Assembly (NCBI GenBank): GCA_947489665.1
Contig: CANLEH010000004.1
Location: 186,001 to 250,000 of the forward strand
Reading direction: 5' to 3'
Source of the DNA: an uncultured Roseicyclus sp.
GTDB lineage: Bacteria > Pseudomonadota > Alphaproteobacteria > Rhodobacterales > Rhodobacteraceae
Length of the DNA stretch: 64,000 nucleotides
The position numbers and the translations under genes were made by a program. The stretch's first letter is position 1, and each line of letters starts with the position of its first letter. Of this stretch, positions 59,442 through 64,000 are shown one piece after another. The notes under the pieces are model-generated. The model made no database searches, had not been told where the DNA came from, and saw only the letters and a list, made by a program, of their open reading frames with translations.

Positions 59442-62393
59442 ATGACCGAGCAATCCCCCAACGACCAGTTCCATGCCTCCAGCTTCATGCAGGGGCACAA
59501 CGCGGAATATCTGGAGCAGTTGTACGCGCAATATGCCAAGGACCCCTCGGCGGTTGACGCGGCCTGGGCGGACTTTTTCCAGGCGCTAGGCGATGCGGAT
59601 GCGGCGCCCGCCGAGGCCGAAGGGCCATCGTGGGCGCGCCGCGATTGGCCGCCGGTTCCGGGAGATGACCTGACAGCAGCGCTGACCGGTGAATGGCCAG
59701 TGGAGGAGGCCAAATCCGCAGGCAAGAAGATTGCCGAGAAGGCGAAGGAAGCCCAGGTCGAGCTGACGGATGATCAGATCCAGCGTGCCGTTCTGGATTC
59801 GATCCGGGCGCTGATGATCATCCGCGCCTACCGGATCCGGGGCCATCTGGTCGCGGATCTCGACCCGCTTGGCATGCGGGACCAGACCCCGCACCCGGAA
59901 CTTGATCCGGCCTCCTACGGGTTTGCGGAAGGCGACATGGACCGCCCGATTTTCATCGACAATGTGCTTGGGCTTCAAATGGCCTCCATGCGGCAGATCG
60001 TCGAGATTGTGCGCCGCACCTATTGCGGCACCTTTGCGCTGCAATACATGCACATCTCTGATCCCGTTCAGGCCAGCTGGCTGAAAGAGCGGATCGAGGG
60101 TTATGGCAAGGAAATCGCCTTCACCAAGAACGGGCGCAAGGCCATCCTGAACAAGATGGTCGAGGCCGAGGGTTTCGAGAAGTTCCTGCACGTCAAGTAC
60201 ATGGGCACCAAGCGGTTCGGACTGGATGGCGGCGAAAGCCTGATCCCCGCGATGGAGCAGATCATCAAGCGCGGCGGTGCGCTGGGGCTGGAAGAAATCG
60301 TGATCGGGATGCCCCACCGGGGCCGGTTAAGCGTTCTGGCCAACGTGATGGGCAAGCCCTACCGCGCGATTTTCAACGAATTCCAGGGCGGGTCGTTCAA
60401 GCCTGAGGATGTCGATGGGTCGGGCGATGTGAAGTATCACCTTGGCGCGTCGAGTGACCGTGAATTTGACGGCAACAACGTGCACCTGTCGCTGACCGCG
60501 AACCCGTCGCACCTTGAGGCCGTGAACCCGGTGGTTCTGGGCAAAGTGCGCGCCAAGCAGGATCAGAAAGGCGATGTGGATCGCACCAAGGTCATGGGCA
60601 TTTTGCTGCATGGCGACGCGGCCTTTGCGGGCCAGGGCGTGGTGGCCGAGGGCTTTGGCCTGTCGGGCCTGCGTGGGCACAAGACCGGCGGGACGATCCA
60701 CATCGTCGTGAACAACCAGATCGGCTTTACGACAGCGCCGCATTTCAGCCGGTCCAGCCCCTATCCGACAGATATCGCGCTGATGGTTGAGGCGCCGATC
60801 TTCCACGTCAATGGGGATGACCCTGAAGCCGTGGTGCACGCCGCCCGCGTGGCGACGGAATACCGGCAGATGTTCCACAAGGACGTGGTGCTCGACATCA
60901 TCTGTTATCGCCGTTTCGGCCATAACGAAGGTGATGAGCCGATGTTCACCAATCCGATCATGTATAAGAAGATCAAGGGCCACAAAACGACCCTTGCGCT
61001 CTATACCGAGCGGCTGGTCAAGGACGGCCTCATCCCCGAGGGCGAGATCGAGGATATGAAGGCGGCGTTCCAGAGCTACCTGAATGACGAGTTCGAAGCC
61101 GGCAAGGATTACAAGCCCAACAAGGCCGATTGGCTGGATGGGCGGTGGAGCCATCTCGACCGCGAGAAGGACGAATATGATCGGGGCACGACCTCGATCA
61201 AGCCGGAAACCTTCGCAGAGATCGGCCGTGCGCTGACGACAGCGCCTGATGGGTTCAACTTGCACAAGACGGTTGGGCGTCTGCTTGAGACGAAGAAGCA
61301 GTTGTTTGAAACCGGCAAGGGCTTTGACTGGGCCACTGGCGAGGCGTTGGCGTTTGGCAGCCTGATGACTGAGGGCTACCCCGTGCGCCTGTCGGGCCAG
61401 GATTCCACGCGCGGCACGTTTAGCCAGCGACATTCGGGGTTGATCGATCAATCGACGGAAGAACGATATTATCCGCTCAACCATATCCGGGATGGACAGG
61501 CGCATTACGAGGTCATCGACTCGATGCTGTCGGAATATGCGGTGCTTGGGTTCGAGTATGGCTATTCGCTGGCCGAACCCAACGCGCTGACACTGTGGGA
61601 GGCGCAGTTTGGCGATTTCGCCAATGGTGCGCAGATCATGTTCGATCAGTTCATCTCGTCCGGTGAGCGGAAATGGCTGCGGATGTCCGGCCTGGTCATG
61701 CTGTTGCCGCACGGGTTTGAGGGCCAAGGGCCTGAGCACTCGTCCGCCCGGCTGGAGCGGTTCCTGCAGATGTCGGCAGAGGACAATTGGATTGTCGCCA
61801 ATTGCACGACGCCTGCAAACTACTTCCACATCCTGCGGCGGCAGATCCATCGCGACTTCCGCAAGCCGCTGGTTCTAATGACCCCGAAATCACTGTTGCG
61901 TCACAAGCTGGCCGTCAGCGAAGCCGAGGATTTCACCACAGGCTCCAGCTTCCATCGGTGCCTGTGGGACGATGCGCAAAAGGGCAATTCGGACACTAAG
62001 CTGGTGGCCGACGACAAGATCAAACAAGTCGTGATCTGTTCGGGCAAGGTCTACTACGACCTTCTTGAAGAGCGTGATGCGCGCGGGATCGACGACGTTT
62101 ACTTGTTGCGGTTGGAGCAATTCTATCCCTTCCCGGCCCTTGCCTTGGTCAAGGAGTTGGAGCGCTTCAAGCAGGCCAAGATCGTCTGGTGCCAGGAAGA
62201 GCCCAAGAACCAGGGCGCCTGGTCGTTCATCGAGCCGAACCTGGAATGGGTTCTGACCCGCATCGGCGCTGATACCAAACGGCCCCGGTACGCGGGTCGC
62301 AATGCCTCTGCCTCGCCCGCGACGGGCCTGGCCTCCGTCCACAAATCCCAACAAGCCGCGCTGATCGACAGCGCGCTGACCATCGAAGGATAA
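59442..62393 (+). CDS. sucA: 2-oxoglutarate dehydrogenase E1
   Basis: Thiamine-diphosphate-dependent decarboxylase of the 2-oxoglutarate dehydrogenase complex, 983 residues. Features include the N-terminal E2-binding region (SFMQGHNAEYLEQLYAQYAKDP), EEIVIGMPHRGRLSVLANV, the TPP site GDAAFAGQGVVAEG ... NNQIGFTT, and the Pyr-domain STRGTFSQRHSG. The ATG at 59442 follows GGGAGG. It is seven bases ahead of sucB, and the same transcript supplies both. Confidence 0.96.
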   Translation: MTEQSPNDQFHASSFMQGHNAEYLEQLYAQYAKDPSAVDAAWADFFQALGDADAAPAEAEGPSWARRDWPPVPGDDLTAALTGEWPVEEAKSAGKKIAEKAKEAQVELTDDQIQRAVLDSIRALMIIRAYRIRGHLVADLDPLGMRDQTPHPELDPASYGFAEGDMDRPIFIDNVLGLQMASMRQIVEIVRRTYCGTFALQYMHISDPVQASWLKERIEGYGKEIAFTKNGRKAILNKMVEAEGFEKFLHVKYMGTKRFGLDGGESLIPAMEQIIKRGGALGLEEIVIGMPHRGRLSVLANVMGKPYRAIFNEFQGGSFKPEDVDGSGDVKYHLGASSDREFDGNNVHLSLTANPSHLEAVNPVVLGKVRAKQDQKGDVDRTKVMGILLHGDAAFAGQGVVAEGFGLSGLRGHKTGGTIHIVVNNQIGFTTAPHFSRSSPYPTDIALMVEAPIFHVNGDDPEAVVHAARVATEYRQMFHKDVVLDIICYRRFGHNEGDEPMFTNPIMYKKIKGHKTTLALYTERLVKDGLIPEGEIEDMKAAFQSYLNDEFEAGKDYKPNKADWLDGRWSHLDREKDEYDRGTTSIKPETFAEIGRALTTAPDGFNLHKTVGRLLETKKQLFETGKGFDWATGEALAFGSLMTEGYPVRLSGQDSTRGTFSQRHSGLIDQSTEERYYPLNHIRDGQAHYEVIDSMLSEYAVLGFEYGYSLAEPNALTLWEAQFGDFANGAQIMFDQFISSGERKWLRMSGLVMLLPHGFEGQGPEHSSARLERFLQMSAEDNWIVANCTTPANYFHILRRQIHRDFRKPLVLMTPKSLLRHKLAVSEAEDFTTGSSFHRCLWDDAQKGNSDTKLVADDKIKQVVICSGKVYYDLLEERDARGIDDVYLLRLEQFYPFPALALVKELERFKQAKIVWCQEEPKNQGAWSFIEPNLEWVLTRIGADTKRPRYAGRNASASPATGLASVHKSQQAALIDSALTIEG

Positions 62394-62399
62394 ATAGAC

Positions 62400-63914
<1,515 letters not shown>

Positions 63915-63943
63915 CCCGTCAAAGCATTGGATCAGAATTCCAG

Positions 63944-63974
63944 AAAGCCCCCGACGCTTGTTGGGGGCTTTTTC
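63944..63974 (+). terminator. Intrinsic terminator after sucB
   Basis: AGCCCCC (63946-63952) pairs with GGGGGCT (63963-63969) and is followed by TTTTT. It lies 32 bases after the sucB stop and ends the suc transcript before the window edge. Confidence 0.88.
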
Positions 63975-64000
63975 TGTTATTCTGAGCGGGTCGTTGGATG

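Noticed and set aside
60327-61850. A long open frame of about 507 codons on the minus strand opposite sucA
   Set aside because: It lies entirely inside sucA, which is unambiguous, and its translation shows no recognisable family.

Overview
The window looks like a chromosomal segment of a high-GC marine alphaproteobacterium of the Rhodobacteraceae (Roseobacter group). The main reasons are the gene content and order: an ethylmalonyl-CoA pathway (ccrA and ecm close together; mch and mcl2 next to the TCA genes), a succinate dehydrogenase - malate dehydrogenase - succinyl-CoA synthetase - 2-oxoglutarate dehydrogenase block, an HvrA/H-NS-like protein next to ecm, a bacterial ALDH16, and many four-base ATGA/GTGA gene overlaps. 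No rRNA, tRNA, insertion sequence, prophage or CRISPR array was seen.

Region 1 (0.25-16.4 kb) is catabolic. A minus-strand run of overlapping genes encodes a peptide-type ABC transporter (two permeases and one fused double ATPase), an aldehyde dehydrogenase, a membrane protein, an SDR dehydrogenase, a cupin, a small protein and a DmpA-like S58 peptidase. Divergent from it is a very clear creatinase. Next come an exported acidic beta-helix protein, a divergent HxlR regulator / Tat-exported metallo-hydrolase pair, a family-5 substrate-binding protein that may serve the transporter, and an M20 deacylase.

Region 2 (16.5-24.4 kb) has two small membrane-protein genes, a deoC - small membrane proteins - ALDH16 operon, an EamA/YdcZ-like transporter, rpe with a class IV aminotransferase, and a thermonuclease-like protein. 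Region 3 (24.4-34.4 kb) carries ccrA, an acyltransferase, ecm, an H-NS-like protein, deoD with an aldo/keto reductase, and a eukaryotic-type ornithine decarboxylase behind a structured leader. Upstream of it is an array of five TGACC-N4-GGTCA palindromes.

Region 4 (34.3-41.8 kb) is a mixed set: a DUF1989 protein, creD, an FAD dehydrogenase, DUF1963, a ZIP metal transporter, a 2H phosphoesterase and a membrane protein. Region 5 (41.8-64 kb) is central carbon metabolism: sdhCDA - two small exported proteins - sdhB, mch-DUF1737-nnrU-mcl2, mdh, then sucC, sucD, sucA and sucB. Surface-glycan genes (TagD-like, LicD-like, GT2-like) sit between mdh and sucC. Five guest genes lie between sucC and sucD, and three DUF805 genes between sucD and sucA. 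The ethylmalonyl-CoA enzymes turn acetyl-CoA into glyoxylate plus succinyl-CoA precursors that enter the TCA enzymes encoded beside them.

The strongest unexplained signal is regulatory. The sdh and suc promoter regions each carry two TGTGATCACA palindromes with exactly the same 11-base spacer (21 bp centre to centre), which suggests a shared regulator of the TCA genes. Other notable items are the five-palindrome array at 34.2 kb, a two-part intergenic repeat found twice (28.3 and 32.7 kb), and small uncatalogued reading frames at 48.9 and 54.3 kb.
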